Shown here: positions 6,068 through 6,478 of the stretch, piece after piece
Numbering within the stretch: position 1 is the stretch's first letter
Layout of the letters: each line of letters starts with the position of its first letter
Assembly (NCBI GenBank): GCA_009920225.1
Contig: RGAJ01000104.1
Coordinates: 1-6,478, forward strand
Source of the DNA: Paracoccaceae bacterium
GTDB lineage: Bacteria > Pseudomonadota > Alphaproteobacteria > Rhodobacterales > Rhodobacteraceae
Direction: 5' to 3'
DNA: 6,478 nt
Notes under the pieces: model-generated
Told to the model about the DNA's origin: nothing
The model's input: only the letters and a program-made list of their open reading frames with translations
Database searches by the model: none
Translations under genes and position numbers: made by a program

Positions 6068-6096
6068 ATGTTCACCTGAAACTCAGGTCGTGTCAA
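6068..6096 (-). promoter_or_regulatory. Candidate sigma70-type promoter of the 5'-nucleotidase
   Basis: On the minus strand a perfect -35 TTGACA (6091-6096), a 17-bp spacer, and a weak -10 GAACAT (6068-6073). Transcription would begin near 6061, leaving a leader of about 20 nt that contains the Shine-Dalgarno. The -35 is strong evidence; the -10 is poor, so help from an activator is possible. Confidence 0.5.
6074..6088. promoter_or_regulatory. Inverted repeat operator candidate in the promoter spacer
   Basis: ACCTGA-AAC-TCAGGT, a perfect 6-bp inverted repeat with a 3-bp centre. It fills most of the spacer between the -35 and -10 of the nucleotidase promoter, a usual place for a repressor to block polymerase. 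The half-sites resemble those of lux boxes but the spacing is wrong for one. The regulator is unknown. Confidence 0.45.
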
Positions 6097-6167
6097 AAGG
6101 CTTTGCACGTTGACGTAACGGAGAGATGACGCTTGACCTTGTTCCAACGGTTTGAGAAGAGATGCCC

Positions 6168-6478
6168 ATGCAGATATATAAAATTTTTCGCCCCGCCGAA
6201 TGGACTGATCTACAAACACATGGCACCACTCAGGGTGCGCCCATTGATGTGGCCGACGGATACATTCACTTTTCCACCGCAGAACAAGTGCGCGAAACAG
6301 CCGCCAAGCATTTTGCAAACGCAGGGGACCTTGTTCTTCTTGCGTGTGATACGGATGCTCTGGGCGGCGCGTTGAAATGGGAAGTGTCACGCGGTGATGC
6401 GCTGTTCCCGCATCTCTACCGTGATCTGGCGCTGACCGATGTGGTCTGGCACGTTGACTTGCCAAAAACAGAAACAGG
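6168..6478 (+). CDS. DUF952 family protein, 3' end outside the window
   Basis: An open frame of 103 codons that runs off the right edge, so its end is not seen. The peptide begins MQIYKIFRPAEW and carries the DUF952 hallmarks: APIDVADGYIHFSTAEQV at about 24-41 (with His34-Phe-Ser), a DLVLLACDTDALG strand-turn at 54-66, LKWEVSR at 69-75, and the FPHLYRDL segment at 80-87. DUF952 proteins are small (about 110 residues) and of unknown function, so only a few residues should be missing. The ATG at 6168 is preferred over the in-frame ATG at 6162 because the purine stretch GAGAAGAG at 6154-6161 then has a 6-nt spacing; it would touch the earlier ATG. It is divergent from the nucleotidase gene across 125 bp. 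Family assignment rests on motifs recalled from the family. Confidence 0.88.
   Translation, partial: MQIYKIFRPAEWTDLQTHGTTQGAPIDVADGYIHFSTAEQVRETAAKHFANAGDLVLLACDTDALGGALKWEVSRGDALFPHLYRDLALTDVVWHVDLPKTET

Noticed and set aside
6074..6088. Lux-box-like site for quorum sensing (ACCTG...CAGGT)
   Set aside because: The half-sites fit, but only 5 bp separate ACCTG and CAGGT, while lux boxes have 10. The site is kept only as a generic inverted repeat.
6110..6138. TTGACG and TTGACC as -35 elements for the DUF952 gene
   Set aside because: Neither has a plausible -10 hexamer at 16-18 bp, so no promoter is claimed for that gene.
6043..6465. N-terminal extension of the nucleotidase frame (141 extra residues)
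   Set aside because: It precedes a clear signal peptide and Shine-Dalgarno, has no family likeness and overlaps the DUF952 gene on the other strand.

Overview
The window looks like a chromosomal segment of a marine alphaproteobacterium of the Rhodobacteraceae (Roseobacter group). This is an inference from moderate GC, the gene families present (a short GGDG-type NAD kinase, DUF817, DUF952), and GC-rich hairpin terminators of a kind common in that family. No tRNA, rRNA, CRISPR array, transposase or integrase was seen.

Layout from left to right. (1) The 3' end of a peptidoglycan-binding lipoprotein gene (+). (2) nadK, NAD kinase (-), which meets it tail to tail with 2 bp between stops. (3) A 167-bp divergent intergenic region with a palindrome. 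(4) glyA, serine hydroxymethyltransferase (+), ending in a textbook terminator. (5) A DUF817-type membrane protein gene (+) broken by one in-frame TAG, then a strong GC hairpin. (6) A 49-bp copy of the 3' end of the 5'-nucleotidase gene. (7) A CatB/XAT-like hexapeptide acetyltransferase (-). (8) A terminator, then a complete secreted CD73-like 5'-nucleotidase (-). (9) A 125-bp divergent region with a sigma70-like promoter whose spacer holds an inverted repeat. (10) The start of a DUF952 gene (+) that runs off the right edge.

Most genes are housekeeping or nutrient-scavenging. nadK makes NADP, glyA feeds one-carbon metabolism, and the periplasmic nucleotidase would release nucleoside and phosphate from nucleotides. 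They do not form one operon; each is separated by divergent promoters or terminators.

The most unusual part is 2669-4531. It holds a membrane protein gene with a single nonsense codon, and an acetyltransferase segment of about 0.9 kb flanked by 49-bp direct repeats (46/49 identical). Each repeat equals the last 15 codons plus stop of the nucleotidase gene. This looks like a scar of gene duplication or of insertion at the 3' end of the nucleotidase gene. I see no convincing new multi-gene system; the interest lies in this scar, the amber codon and two putative regulatory palindromes.
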